From JABCPE02 sp963530295 (GTDB lineage: Bacteria > Bacteroidota > Bacteroidia > Flavobacteriales > Weeksellaceae), in assembly GCA_963530295.1 (NCBI GenBank), contig CAUSCF010000009.1:5746-69745 (forward strand): a DNA stretch of 64,000 nt, written 5' to 3'. The first letter of the stretch is position 1. The number at the start of each line of letters is the position of its first letter. Below are positions 1 through 7,774 of this stretch, piece by piece. A program made the position numbers and the translations under genes. The notes under the pieces are model-generated. The model had not been told where the DNA came from. It saw nothing but the letters and a program-made list of their open reading frames with translations, and did not search any database.

Positions 1-364
1 GGGGCTTGATGCAAATGTATCTTTTTTAGGCTCAAAAAACATAGATGAAATTTCAAAACTATTAGATAAATCTAAAATCTTCGTATCCACTTCTTTAAAG
101 GAAGGTCTGCCTACTGTACTAGTAGAAGCTATGTTCTGTTCTAACGCTCTTGTTGCTTATGATTGCAACTACGGACCTTCGGATATTATTAATGAAAATA
201 ATGGTTTTCTGATACCATTGGGCAATAAGCAAATGTTTAGAGAAAAGCTGGAATATCTAATAATGAATCAGGATATTTATAATAATTTAAATAAATCTTC
301 CTATGAAGAATCCCAAAAATGGAAAAAAGGAAAGATTTTAGAAAAATGGATAGAAATACTATAA
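1..364 (+). CDS. Glycosyltransferase family 4, C-terminal part (cut by left edge)
   Basis: The reading frame is open from base 2 and ends at 364, so only about the last 120 residues of a longer protein are present. The segment contains STSLKEGLPTVLVEAM, the EGLP..(L/V)EAM signature of the nucleotide-sugar binding half of GT-B (GT4) glycosyltransferases, followed by a typical C-terminal helix region. It probably transfers a sugar to a lipid-linked or surface polysaccharide intermediate at the cytoplasmic membrane face. An internal ATG at 131 is not the real start because the conserved motif lies upstream of it. It heads a run of same-strand polysaccharide genes. Substrate cannot be inferred. 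Confidence 0.85.
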   Translation, partial: GLDANVSFLGSKNIDEISKLLDKSKIFVSTSLKEGLPTVLVEAMFCSNALVAYDCNYGPSDIINENNGFLIPLGNKQMFREKLEYLIMNQDIYNNLNKSSYEESQKWKKGKILEKWIEIL

Positions 365-388
365 ATTTGCCACTATTTTATTAGGTTT

Positions 389-1570
389 ATGAATTTAATG
401 ATAAAAAAGCTCTTCAAGGATTATCGTTTTATCACTGTTTTGTGGTTTGGGTTGTCATTGGTGGCTATTTTACAGACAGTTTTTCGACCAGAAAAGCATA
501 ATAATTACCTGATATTCAAAGGAGTTTTCTGGCATACGATACAGCAGCTTCCGCTTTATGTTCCATATCCAGAGGAATATTTTGATATGAATCATTATGG
601 AATATTTTTTAGTGGAATTATAGCACCTTTTGCTGTTTTGCCTAATTGGCTGGGCTGTTCGCTATGGATTTTGGCTAATTCAGCGTTTTTGTATTGGGTT
701 ATTCGCCAACTACCTCTTCCGAAATGGGCAATTATAGGCGTTTTATTCATCTCCGCTCACGATTTATATACTGCAGCAGCGATGCAGCAGTTTAATGTCA
801 GCATTATTGCGTTGCTTTTGGGAGCGTTTGTTTTCATTGAAAAAGGAAAAAGCCACTGGGCTACGCTGTTTATCGTTATAGGGTTTTTAACGAAACTTTA
901 TGGAATTGTAGGTCTGGCATTTTTCTTTTTTGCCAAAGATAAATGGCGTTTTGTGTGGTCTGGACTGCTGTGGCTCGGGCTGTTATTTTGTTTGCCAATG
1001 CTTTATTCTTCAACGGATTATGTGATTTCACAATATCACGAATGGTATATTTCTCTTTCGGAGAAAAACGGGTCAAACTTAGATACTTCGCATTATAATT
1101 TGCAAAATCTTTCCCTTTTAGGATTTCTGCAACGAACGGGAATTTATAATAATAATTTGGTAGTGATTGCTATTGGACTAGTTTTATTTGCGCTGCCTTA
1201 TTTACGAATAAACCAATATAAAAACCTAAGATTCAGATTGTTATTATTGGCTTCCGTAAGTATATTTCTTTGTTTGTTCAGCACAGGGACAGAAAATAGC
1301 ACTTATATCATCGCTTATGTAGGAATAGGAATTTGGTTTGTTTCTACTCCGAATAAAAATAAAACCCTGAAAATCATTTTATTATCTTTGGCTATTTTAG
1401 CGTCACTTTCCCCAACAGATATATTCAAACCACTCAAAGAACCCTATATTATTCGGTACTCTTTACGGGCTGTTCCACCAGCACTTATTTGGCTGAGTAT
1501 CATTTGGGAAATGTGTTTTTTAAATTTTGAAGAAAATGAAGAAAATAGATATCATCGTTCCGTGTTATAA
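389..1570 (+). CDS. Multi-pass membrane glycosyltransferase-like protein (DUF2029/GT87)
   Basis: A 393-residue hydrophobic protein with about ten predicted membrane segments. The layout is an N-terminal helix, then a loop with FDMNHYGIFFSG, then repeated hydrophobic helices. It resembles the DUF2029/GT87 family of polyprenol-phosphate-sugar-dependent transferases (ArnT/PimE-like), which act on the outer face of the inner membrane. The acidic residue in the first large loop (FDMN) is a plausible catalytic Asp, by family analogy. It overlaps the next gene, a polyprenyl-phosphate sugar transferase, which could supply its lipid-linked donor. Family level is likely; the sugar is unknown. Confidence 0.75.
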   Translation: MNLMIKKLFKDYRFITVLWFGLSLVAILQTVFRPEKHNNYLIFKGVFWHTIQQLPLYVPYPEEYFDMNHYGIFFSGIIAPFAVLPNWLGCSLWILANSAFLYWVIRQLPLPKWAIIGVLFISAHDLYTAAAMQQFNVSIIALLLGAFVFIEKGKSHWATLFIVIGFLTKLYGIVGLAFFFFAKDKWRFVWSGLLWLGLLFCLPMLYSSTDYVISQYHEWYISLSEKNGSNLDTSHYNLQNLSLLGFLQRTGIYNNNLVVIAIGLVLFALPYLRINQYKNLRFRLLLLASVSIFLCLFSTGTENSTYIIAYVGIGIWFVSTPNKNKTLKIILLSLAILASLSPTDIFKPLKEPYIIRYSLRAVPPALIWLSIIWEMCFLNFEENEENRYHRSVL

Positions 1571-2462
1571 CGAAAACGAAAATATTATTCCGCTGTATGA
1601 GGCCATTAAGGGCGTTTTTTCTGAAAAATTGCCAGAATATTCATATTCTTTGATTTATGTAAATGATGGTAGTTCAGACAATTCCCTTCAAATTCTAAAA
1701 AAACTAAGCAGTGAGGATGAAAATGTGAAATATATTTCATTTTCACGGAATTTTGGGCATCAGCTGGCTGTAAAAGCAGGGCTTGACCACGCTTTTGGCG
1801 ATGCGGTTATATCGATGGATTGTGATTTACAGCATCCGCCTGCTCTCCTTCCAGAACTTATCCAGAAATGGGAAGAAGGCAACCAAGTGGTAGCCACACT
1901 GCGGACTTATCCTGCTGATATTTCGAAGAAAAAACAGCAAACATCACAACAGTTTTATAAAATTCTAAATTTACTTTCTGATATTGAGATAAAAGAAGGT
2001 TCGGCAGATTTTCGTTTGTTAGACCAAGCGGTGGTAAAGGTTATCCGTTCTATGAACGAAAATGAACCTTTCCTGCGTGGAATAGTCCCTTGGGTGGGCT
2101 TTCAGCAAGTATATTTGCCTTACACAGCACAAGCTCGTTTTGCGGGACAGACCAAATACACGATGAAAAAAATGCTTCATTTGGCTTTGGTGGGAGTGAC
2201 GGCTTTTAGTGTGAAACCCTTGTATTTTGCAGTGTTTTTAGGCTTTTTCTTTTCATTGTTGTCAATTTTATACATTCCTTATGTGATTTTTTCTTTTATC
2301 AATGGCTCTGAAATATCAGGCTGGGCATCTCTGATAATGACCATCGTATTTTTTGGAGGTTTACAACTCATTATTTTAGGAATTATTGGAATTTATATCG
2401 GAAAAATCTTTAAACAGACCAAAGAAAGACCAAGTTATATCATTCAAGAAGAAAATTTGTAA
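1536..2462 (+). CDS. GT2 glycosyltransferase, DPM1/polyprenyl-phosphate sugar transferase type
   Basis: About 308 residues. The N-terminal GT-A domain begins KKIDIIVPCYNENEN, with NDGSSD near residue 43 and the metal-binding MDCDLQHPP near residue 95. Two C-terminal membrane helices (about 230-300) follow. This is the ArnC/GtrB/dolichol-phosphate mannosyltransferase architecture: transfer of a sugar from a nucleotide donor to undecaprenyl phosphate. I use the ATG at 1536 rather than the TTG nine bases upstream. The gene starts inside the end of the GT87-like gene (35-base overlap), so the two are probably translationally coupled and may work as donor-maker and donor-user. Confidence 0.88.
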   Translation: MKKIDIIVPCYNENENIIPLYEAIKGVFSEKLPEYSYSLIYVNDGSSDNSLQILKKLSSEDENVKYISFSRNFGHQLAVKAGLDHAFGDAVISMDCDLQHPPALLPELIQKWEEGNQVVATLRTYPADISKKKQQTSQQFYKILNLLSDIEIKEGSADFRLLDQAVVKVIRSMNENEPFLRGIVPWVGFQQVYLPYTAQARFAGQTKYTMKKMLHLALVGVTAFSVKPLYFAVFLGFFFSLLSILYIPYVIFSFINGSEISGWASLIMTIVFFGGLQLIILGIIGIYIGKIFKQTKERPSYIIQEENL

Positions 2463-2478
2463 ATAAAAACATATAAAA

Positions 2479-2883
2479 ATGAGAAATATAATTTTAATGT
2501 TGCTAATGTTTTTCAGCTCATTTATTCAGGCGCAAGAAAAATATCAATTGTCAAGTCATATTTTGGATATTTCACAAGGAAAACCTGCTCCAAATGTAAA
2601 AATAAGCTTATCCAAGCAAGATAAAAATCAAAATTGGGTAGTGATAGACGAAAAATACACGGATAATAATGGGAGAATTAAAGAATTTTTGAAAGAGGAA
2701 TCGGGTAAAAATAATAATGGAATCTATAAACTTACTTTTCATATTGTCCCTTATTTTGAACGATTGAAACAAAAAACTTTTTACCCTTTTATAGAAGTAG
2801 TTTTTGAGATAAAGGATACTCAGCATTACCATATTCCGATTACATTATCTCCGTATGGCTATTCTACTTACAGAGGAAACTAA
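2479..2883 (+). CDS. Exported transthyretin-like protein (5-hydroxyisourate hydrolase family)
   Basis: A 134-residue protein with a signal peptide (first 18-19 residues, ending IQAQ). The mature part starts LSSHILDISQGKPAPNVKISL, has NNGRI in the middle, and ends YGYSTYRGN. These match the family's conserved His, Arg, second His (HYHIP) and C-terminal YRGS tetrapeptide, except that the last residue is Asn, not Ser. Family members hydrolyse 5-hydroxyisourate in purine breakdown; periplasmic versions exist. It is 17 bases behind a glycosyltransferase and 12 bases ahead of a deacetylase. No other urate gene is in the window, so its role here is open. Confidence 0.8.
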   Translation: MRNIILMLLMFFSSFIQAQEKYQLSSHILDISQGKPAPNVKISLSKQDKNQNWVVIDEKYTDNNGRIKEFLKEESGKNNNGIYKLTFHIVPYFERLKQKTFYPFIEVVFEIKDTQHYHIPITLSPYGYSTYRGN

Positions 2884-2894
2884 TAATTATAAAA

Positions 2895-3671
2895 ATGATT
2901 TACCTAAGTTTTGATATAGAAGAATTTGATATGCCGAAGGAATATGGCTATGATATTGATTTCCAAAGGCAAATAGCGATTTCTCGGCAAGGATTGATTT
3001 CTATTTTGGATGTTTTGAAAAAGCATAATGCAAAGGCAACTTTCTTCTCTACGGTTGTTTTTGCACAGCAGGTTCCAGACCTTATAGAAAGGCTCATTTC
3101 AGAGGGACATGAGCTGGCTTCTCATACTTATTATCATTCTGATTTTGAGAACGAACATCTGAAAATGTCCAAGGAAGCGCTTGAAAATCAGTTTAATGTA
3201 GAAATAAAAGGCTTACGAATGCCCAGAATGCGTGAAGTGGATTCTGAGGAAGTGAAAAAAGCTGGTTTTGAGTACAATTCTTCTGTAAATCCTACTCTTT
3301 TACCAGGGAGATACAATAAACTGCATGTTTCCAAACGATTTTTCAATGAAAACGGCTTGTGGCAGATACCAACGGCTGTGAGCTGGTTTAGAATTCCACT
3401 TTTTTGGCTCTCATTTCATAATTTTCCATTATGGATTTATAAATTTTTATTAGCAAAGTGCGTAAAATCAACGAAATACGCAGCCTTGTATTTTCATCCG
3501 TGGGAATTTACTGATTTGCACCAAAAGGAATTTAATTTTCCAGCTTATGTGATGCGAAATTCAGGAAAAGAAATGATACAGCGCTTTGATGAATTATTGA
3601 AATTTATCAATGAAAAAGGTTGGAAAACAGGTCTTTATAGAGATTTAATACAAAACGAAAGCAAAAAATAA
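2895..3671 (+). CDS. Polysaccharide deacetylase (NodB homology, CE4-like)
   Basis: 258 residues. The NodB-type motif 1 is FDIEEFD (Asp7-Asp12) and motif 2 is GHELASHTYYHSDF with His77 and His81, the expected metal ligands. The C-terminal half has LYFHPWEF, a further family feature. No signal peptide is visible. Such enzymes remove N-acetyl groups from polysaccharide or lipid-linked sugar intermediates. The stop overlaps the start of the next glycosyltransferase (TAATG), so the two are co-translated and likely belong to the same surface-glycan pathway. Confidence 0.85.
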   Translation: MIYLSFDIEEFDMPKEYGYDIDFQRQIAISRQGLISILDVLKKHNAKATFFSTVVFAQQVPDLIERLISEGHELASHTYYHSDFENEHLKMSKEALENQFNVEIKGLRMPRMREVDSEEVKKAGFEYNSSVNPTLLPGRYNKLHVSKRFFNENGLWQIPTAVSWFRIPLFWLSFHNFPLWIYKFLLAKCVKSTKYAALYFHPWEFTDLHQKEFNFPAYVMRNSGKEMIQRFDELLKFINEKGWKTGLYRDLIQNESKK

Positions 3672-4765
3672 TGAAAATAGCATTTGATGCCAAAAGGTTT
3701 TTTCACAATACTTCTGGGCTTGGGAATTATTCTCGTGATTTGGTAAGGATTTTAGCGAAATATTCGCCAGAAGATGAGTTTGTTCTTTTAGCCGAAAAAC
3801 AAAGCCAAAGAGGGAAGGAGATATTGTCCCTTCCTAATGTTTCCTATGTTTCCGTATCAAAGGGAATGCTTGCAAGACAGCTTAAAATGGGCGTAGATGC
3901 ACAGAATTTGGGAGCGGATATTTTCCATGGACTTTCGGGAGAATTGCCTCTAAAATGGAATGAAAAACCGATGAAAAAAATCGTGACCATACATGATTTG
4001 ATTTTTGTGCGTTATCCAGAATTGTATTCGTTTTTTGATAGAAAAATCCATTTTTGGAAGTTCAAAAAAGCGGCGGAAATAGCAGATTTGGTCATCGCGA
4101 TATCAGAGCAGACCAAAAGGGACATTATGGAATTTTTGAAAATTCCAGAAGAAAAAATCAGGGTGGTTTATCAGGGCTGTCATCAGGCTTTTAAGGAAAA
4201 ATATACCGAAGAACAGCTGAAAGAAATAAAACAAAAATTCGGTCTTCCAGACAGATTTCTCCTAAATGTGGGAACGATAGAGGAGCGGAAAAATCTGCTT
4301 TCGGTGGTGAAGGCTCTGCAAGGGACTGATATTCCGCTGGTTGTGGTAGGAAAAAAGACAAAATATTTCCAAAAAATAGAGCAGGAACTTGCCGTAAATA
4401 AAGTAAAAGCCTTGTTTTTGGAGAATGTTTCAATGCAGGAGTTGGCGGGAATTTATCGCTTGGCGGAGATTTTCATTTATCCAAGTTTATTTGAGGGCTT
4501 TGGTATTCCTGTGATAGAGGCTTTGTTTTCGGAAACGCCCGTTATTACGAGTAATACGAGCTGTCTTCCAGAGGCTGGAGGAGAACATTCTCTTTATGTT
4601 AATCCGCTGGATGTGGAGGATATTCGGGTTAAAATCAAACAGTTATGGGATAATCCCGAGGAATGCAGATTTCGAGCAGAAAAAGGACTTGCTTTTGTTC
4701 AGAAATTCACTGATGAACAGATTTTCAGGGACTTGATGAAAGTTTACAACGAACTGAGAAGTTAG
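3671..4765 (+). CDS. Glycosyltransferase family 4
   Basis: 364 residues with a GT-B layout. The N-terminal part begins MKIAFDAKRFFHNTSGLGNYSRDL (glycine-rich acceptor loop), with TIHDLIFVRYPELYS near 110. The C-terminal nucleotide-sugar site has LNVGTIEERKN and SLFEGFGIPVIEAL (about 273-285). It is the last gene of the polysaccharide cluster and abuts the immunity-gene island. Its final 50 bases plus about 10 downstream (4715-4773) are repeated twice inside the island, at 5459-5518 and 6640-6699. This makes its 3' end the likely recombination anchor for the inserted cassettes. Confidence 0.9.
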   Translation: MKIAFDAKRFFHNTSGLGNYSRDLVRILAKYSPEDEFVLLAEKQSQRGKEILSLPNVSYVSVSKGMLARQLKMGVDAQNLGADIFHGLSGELPLKWNEKPMKKIVTIHDLIFVRYPELYSFFDRKIHFWKFKKAAEIADLVIAISEQTKRDIMEFLKIPEEKIRVVYQGCHQAFKEKYTEEQLKEIKQKFGLPDRFLLNVGTIEERKNLLSVVKALQGTDIPLVVVGKKTKYFQKIEQELAVNKVKALFLENVSMQELAGIYRLAEIFIYPSLFEGFGIPVIEALFSETPVITSNTSCLPEAGGEHSLYVNPLDVEDIRVKIKQLWDNPEECRFRAEKGLAFVQKFTDEQIFRDLMKVYNELRS

Positions 4766-4773
4766 GTTTTGGA
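4715..4773 (+). repeat. Glycosyltransferase 3'-end repeat, copy 1 (parent)
   Basis: The last 17 codons of the GT4 gene plus the bases after its TAG stop form the parent of a repeat. Related sequences lie at 5459-5518 and 6640-6699. All share GATGAAAGTT, an (A)AGCTG/ACTG stretch, and GAAGTTAGnTTTTGGA. Where this copy ends, near 4773, the sequence switches into the tail of a different gene (see 4774-4850). Confidence 0.8.
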
Positions 4774-4850
4774 ATTGGCATTTTCGTATGAGCGAGTGTA
4801 AATTTGTCATATTACGATTGCTTCTCACTAAACAATTCAAACAAAAAATA
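4774..4850 (+). pseudogene. 3' remnant of the neisserial-type immunity gene found at 7864
   Basis: Bases about 4774-4840 match 8755-8820, the last codons of the GC-rich immunity-like gene and its downstream sequence. Both read GGCATTTTCGTATGAGCG, encode AFSYERV-stop, and continue with GATTGCTTCTCACTAAACAA. Only the tail is present here, joined to the glycosyltransferase end. It is a scar of recombination between immunity cassettes rather than a gene. Confidence 0.8.
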
Positions 4851-4898
4851 CTAAAAAATAATAAGAAAAAGAAAATATTAGATTTAATCAATTTTTCA

Positions 4899-5381
4899 AT
4901 GAAAAAAAATGATAAAAAGTTGAGTGATTCCGATTTTTCAGAAATTGAGAGCAAGTTAGGTTATGTATTCCCACAATCGTTTAAAGAGTTTTACTTCAAA
5001 TGGAATGGTGGTATACCCAATAAGACTATATTTGTAGATAACGAATGTGAATATCTTGATATTGAAATTAGCAGATTTATTCCAATGCGCTATGCAACAC
5101 CATTTAAAAATGACCCAGAATTTACATTAGAAGGAAGGGCTATATGTGGCTGGGCAGAACAAACTTTGCCATCTCATCTCATTCCGTTTGCGATAGATTG
5201 GGGAGGTAATTATATATGCTTAAACAAAAAAGATGACAGTATAGTTTATTATGTTTTTGATACTTATTGCAAGAAATCAACATTGGAAGAAAACTTCGAA
5301 GGCAATTCAAAATATCTCTGCAATTCTTTTGAATATTATCTTTCACATTTAGAAGATAGTTCTTACTTTGATATTCTGTAA
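4899..5381 (+). CDS. SMI1/KNR4 (SUKH) family protein, probable toxin-immunity protein
   Basis: About 160 residues. The SUKH hallmark is near the N-terminus: a helix, then LGYVFPQSFKEFYFKWNGG. It is followed by an ICGWAE segment and a strand-rich core (LIPFAIDWGGNYICLN). SUKH proteins are the largest group of immunity proteins to polymorphic toxins and contact-dependent effectors. I use the ATG at 4899. An upstream in-frame start at 4788 would add 37 residues encoded by the recombined tail of another gene, so I reject it. First gene of the island; no cognate toxin nearby. Confidence 0.8.
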   Translation: MKKNDKKLSDSDFSEIESKLGYVFPQSFKEFYFKWNGGIPNKTIFVDNECEYLDIEISRFIPMRYATPFKNDPEFTLEGRAICGWAEQTLPSHLIPFAIDWGGNYICLNKKDDSIVYYVFDTYCKKSTLEENFEGNSKYLCNSFEYYLSHLEDSSYFDIL

Positions 5382-5415
5382 TTATTATAGTGAGTTTAAG
5401 TCTTGTATGGAGTAG

Positions 5416-5541
5416 GTCGGATTCTAGAATCTGACATCTGCTCAAAAGGCTATATGTTGAGCAGATTATCAAGGATTTAATGAAAGTTTATAAAGAGCTG
5501 GGAAGTTAGGTTTTGGAGTGAAAATTTTTTATGAATAAGAA
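5416..5541 (+). repeat. Cassette junction: neisserial-style palindrome plus glycosyltransferase-tail repeat, copy 2
   Basis: Bases 5416-5435 form an inverted repeat, GTCGGATTC/GAATCTGAC. It is followed by CTCAAAAGGCTAT, then by a copy of the glycosyltransferase 3' end (5459-5518), which translates as EQIIKDLMKVYKELGS before TAG. After it comes AATGTGGTTTAAT. The same order recurs at 6598-6745, so this is a composite repeat unit between cassettes. Confidence 0.75.
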
Positions 5542-5561
5542 AATGTGGTTTAATTCATAAA

Positions 5562-5984
5562 TTGGAAAAACCAAAATATGTTATCGATAATGTTAAAAAT
5601 GTAATCAATAATTTTAAAAAAAGATATATGAAATTGTATGGTAGTGGAATATATGACAATGAGCGTGCAGATTTAACAGGTATAGGTTACGCTGAGTTTG
5701 CTATTCAGACTGTTCAAGAGGATATCGCTTGGCTTAAATCCACTAAAGAAATATGCCAACCGGTTCTTGCTAGTATAGATATGTTATTGTTGATTGCTAA
5801 AAAATTTCCAGACGATGTCTATTCAAGGCTCTCTGAAAAACAAATTAAAGAATGGAATATGGTTTTTGACGAATGGTTTAATAGGGTTAATAAAAAAATT
5901 CCTGAAAAATATCGTCAAAAAATCTTTGATGATGCCGTTTTGCTTTTTAAAAAATTAGAAAAATATGGAAATAATTTTACTTGA
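5562..5984 (+). CDS. Unknown small protein, candidate immunity protein
   Basis: 140 residues, predicted largely helical, with no recognised domain. Notable segments are YGSGIYDNERADLTGIGYAEFA and a C-terminal amphipathic helix region. The start is probably the TTG at 5562, because the N-terminal codons (LEKPxYVIxNxKNV) are conserved in a truncated copy at 9496-9573. An ATG at 5628 is the alternative. It lies in the cassette between glycosyltransferase-tail copies 2 and 3, with the imm11-like gene. Function is inferred only from context. Confidence 0.6.
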   Translation: MEKPKYVIDNVKNVINNFKKRYMKLYGSGIYDNERADLTGIGYAEFAIQTVQEDIAWLKSTKEICQPVLASIDMLLLIAKKFPDDVYSRLSEKQIKEWNMVFDEWFNRVNKKIPEKYRQKIFDDAVLLFKKLEKYGNNFT

Positions 5985-6071
5985 TTTAGCAAGCGTAGTG
6001 TGAACATGAACATTCCCTTTCAGGAGCTTAGACATGATTTGTATTTTAATAAAATTTTTTGGTAGGTTAGT

Positions 6072-6596
6072 ATGGATATTTTTGAAATAGCACAAAACTA
6101 TGACGAATTTCAGTTTGTTCTACATAAGACAGATGCTGATTATATTGATGTTTTAGATAATGAAGGAGAAGTCATTAAAAATTGGAAAACCCCAACTTGG
6201 ACTATTTTTAGCAAAACTCAGAGAGAGAAAAAATTACGCCGTGATTTTAATGCAAGTTGTTATTTATCGGGGATTTTAATTATTGAAGAATATATTGCGA
6301 ATAAAATAATTTCGGACTTCGGAGTACAGGCGCAACTACTTCCTGTATCAACACCAGAGTTTGAAAAGAAATTTGTTTTTATGAATTTATTGGGTACTAT
6401 TCCTGCCATTGATAATACACGAAATTATCCTGAAACAAATAATTTTATTTTCAAAGAAACAATTATTGGAAATAAACAAATATTTAGAGACAGCAATTAT
6501 CCATCGCAATATTTTTGCACTTCCAAATTTGTTGATTGGATAAGAGAACACAGCGTTAATGGATTAAGATTCGATAAAGTAGGTGAGACTGAATAG
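6072..6596 (+). CDS. imm11/DUF1629-like immunity protein
   Basis: 174 residues. The central and C-terminal pattern matches the imm11 (DUF1629) group as I know it: CYLSGILIIEEYIANKI, QAQLLPVSTPEFEKKFVFMNLL, a strand with KQIFRDSNYPSQYFCTSKFVDWI, and a C-terminal NGLRFDKVG. The family protects against polymorphic toxins, and members usually sit directly beside a toxin gene. Here none is present. The gene ends two bases before the second palindrome-plus-tail junction. Assignment is by pattern, moderately sure. Confidence 0.6.
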   Translation: MDIFEIAQNYDEFQFVLHKTDADYIDVLDNEGEVIKNWKTPTWTIFSKTQREKKLRRDFNASCYLSGILIIEEYIANKIISDFGVQAQLLPVSTPEFEKKFVFMNLLGTIPAIDNTRNYPETNNFIFKETIIGNKQIFRDSNYPSQYFCTSKFVDWIREHSVNGLRFDKVGETE

Positions 6597-6597
6597 C

Positions 6598-6758
6598 TCG
6601 GATTCCTGAATCTGACATCCGCTCAAAAGGCTATGTGCTGAGCAGATTTTCAAGGACTTGATGAAAGTTCACAACGAGCTGGGAAGTTAGATTTTGGATA
6701 AACTAGGAAAACAAGGAAATGTGGTTTAATCTATAAATTGGAAATAAAACTATTGGAA
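6598..6758 (+). repeat. Cassette junction: palindrome plus glycosyltransferase-tail repeat, copy 3
   Basis: TCGGATTC/GAATCTGA arms at 6598-6614 precede CTCAAAAGGCTATG and a glycosyltransferase-tail copy (6640-6699) that reads EQIFKDLMKVHNELGS-stop. This is closer to the parent gene than copy 2. It continues with GGAAATGTGGTTTAAT and CTATAAATTGGAAATAAA. The latter is shared with 9470-9488. Confidence 0.75.
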
Positions 6759-6795
6759 AAAACAAGAGTGCCCTGAAACATTTGGTTGATTAACA

Positions 6796-7156
6796 ATGAT
6801 GAAATTTATTAACATAGATATAGATTTTTTAGATATTTATTCTAAAAATTTAGATGAGGAGTACAGAAATTTTTCATATAAAAATGGCTGAAATTTTTGG
6901 TTTCCCTGATTTTTATGGCAAGAATTTAGCAGCTTTTATAGATTGTCTGTCAGATTTAAGGATATATGAAGGTGAAGATATTGAGCCAATGGTTCGTTAC
7001 TCTTTAAATAAAGATGAATGTATTTTATTGAATATCAAAAATCTATTAAAAATATCCGATGATTTAAGATCTAAATTTTTACTTGCAATAGAACAGGTAA
7101 ATGTAAGGCATAGAATAAGTAAAATCCCTACAATTTTGATAAATTTAATAGAGTGA
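6796..7156 (+). CDS. Barstar-like immunity protein, apparently frameshifted near the N-terminus
   Basis: The frame from 6854 encodes IFHIKMAEIFGFPDFYGKN then LAAFIDCLSDL, the barstar signature (FPdfYGkNxxAfxDcLxDL) that forms the RNase-inhibiting helix. Barstar-type proteins neutralise barnase-like RNase toxins. The first 18 codons of the likely original protein (MMKFINIDIDFLDIYSKN) lie in a different frame starting at 6796 and run to TGA at 6889. A one-base shift near 6845-6856 would join the halves into a normal 110-120-residue barstar. Alternatively translation starts at 6854 and yields 100 residues. A deleted second copy is at 12017-12196. Activity is uncertain. Confidence 0.7.
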
Positions 7157-7294
7157 AAAGCTTCATTGATAGTTACTAATTTTAGATCATTATTTACGCA
7201 ACAGAAGTACTGGCAGTAAACTAGGAAAAACTATAAATTACTTGCCAGATTTAATTATAAAACATCCTTAACTAAAATGAAAGAAAGAGAAATA

Positions 7295-7732
7295 ATGAAT
7301 ACACAAACTGGAAATATTGCTTTAATAGATTCTCTTGAAGAACAAGCTATTATATTGTTTAGAGAAAATAAAATTAACGAATCTATTGAGAAATTAGAAT
7401 CTATTTGGCATAGTTGTTTTGAACAGCCGCCATATTTGCATGATATTGAAAGTAGGGCATGGCGGATTTGTGTCAGTCTTATTGCATTATATAAAAAGCA
7501 AGAAAAATATGAAGATGCACTGATATGGGCGCTTTATGCCACTCAATTCACTAATCGGATTTTAGATAGTGATTTTATTTGTGCAGGTGAAATTTATTTG
7601 AAGATGAATAAATTTGACCTAGCATTTGAAATGTTTGATAAAGCCTATAAATCGGGCAAAGCTCGCGCTTTCAAAGAGCACGATGATGCTTGGAAATTTT
7701 ATAAAAACCATCCAACGAAGAAGCAGGAGTAA
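7295..7732 (+). CDS. TPR-like helical protein, candidate immunity protein
   Basis: 145 residues from the ATG at 7295 (an ATG at 7277 would add six). The helical pattern resembles tetratricopeptide repeats: AIILFRENKINESIEKLESIW, then RICVSLIALYKKQEKYEDALIWALYA, then GEIYLKMNKFDLAFEMFDKAY. Similar short TPR-like proteins occur in immunity clusters, but the fold alone does not prove the role. A GC-rich patch and a neisserial uptake-sequence hairpin lie directly downstream. Confidence 0.6.
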   Translation: MNTQTGNIALIDSLEEQAIILFRENKINESIEKLESIWHSCFEQPPYLHDIESRAWRICVSLIALYKKQEKYEDALIWALYATQFTNRILDSDFICAGEIYLKMNKFDLAFEMFDKAYKSGKARAFKEHDDAWKFYKNHPTKKQE

Positions 7733-7774
7733 CCTACTTGGATAGTGCGCGCGCCCCGCACGCACGTGGTTTCA

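Noticed and set aside
4788..4898. N-terminal extension of the first SUKH gene
   Set aside because: These codons come from the duplicated tail of another gene; the SUKH domain starts after the ATG at 4899.
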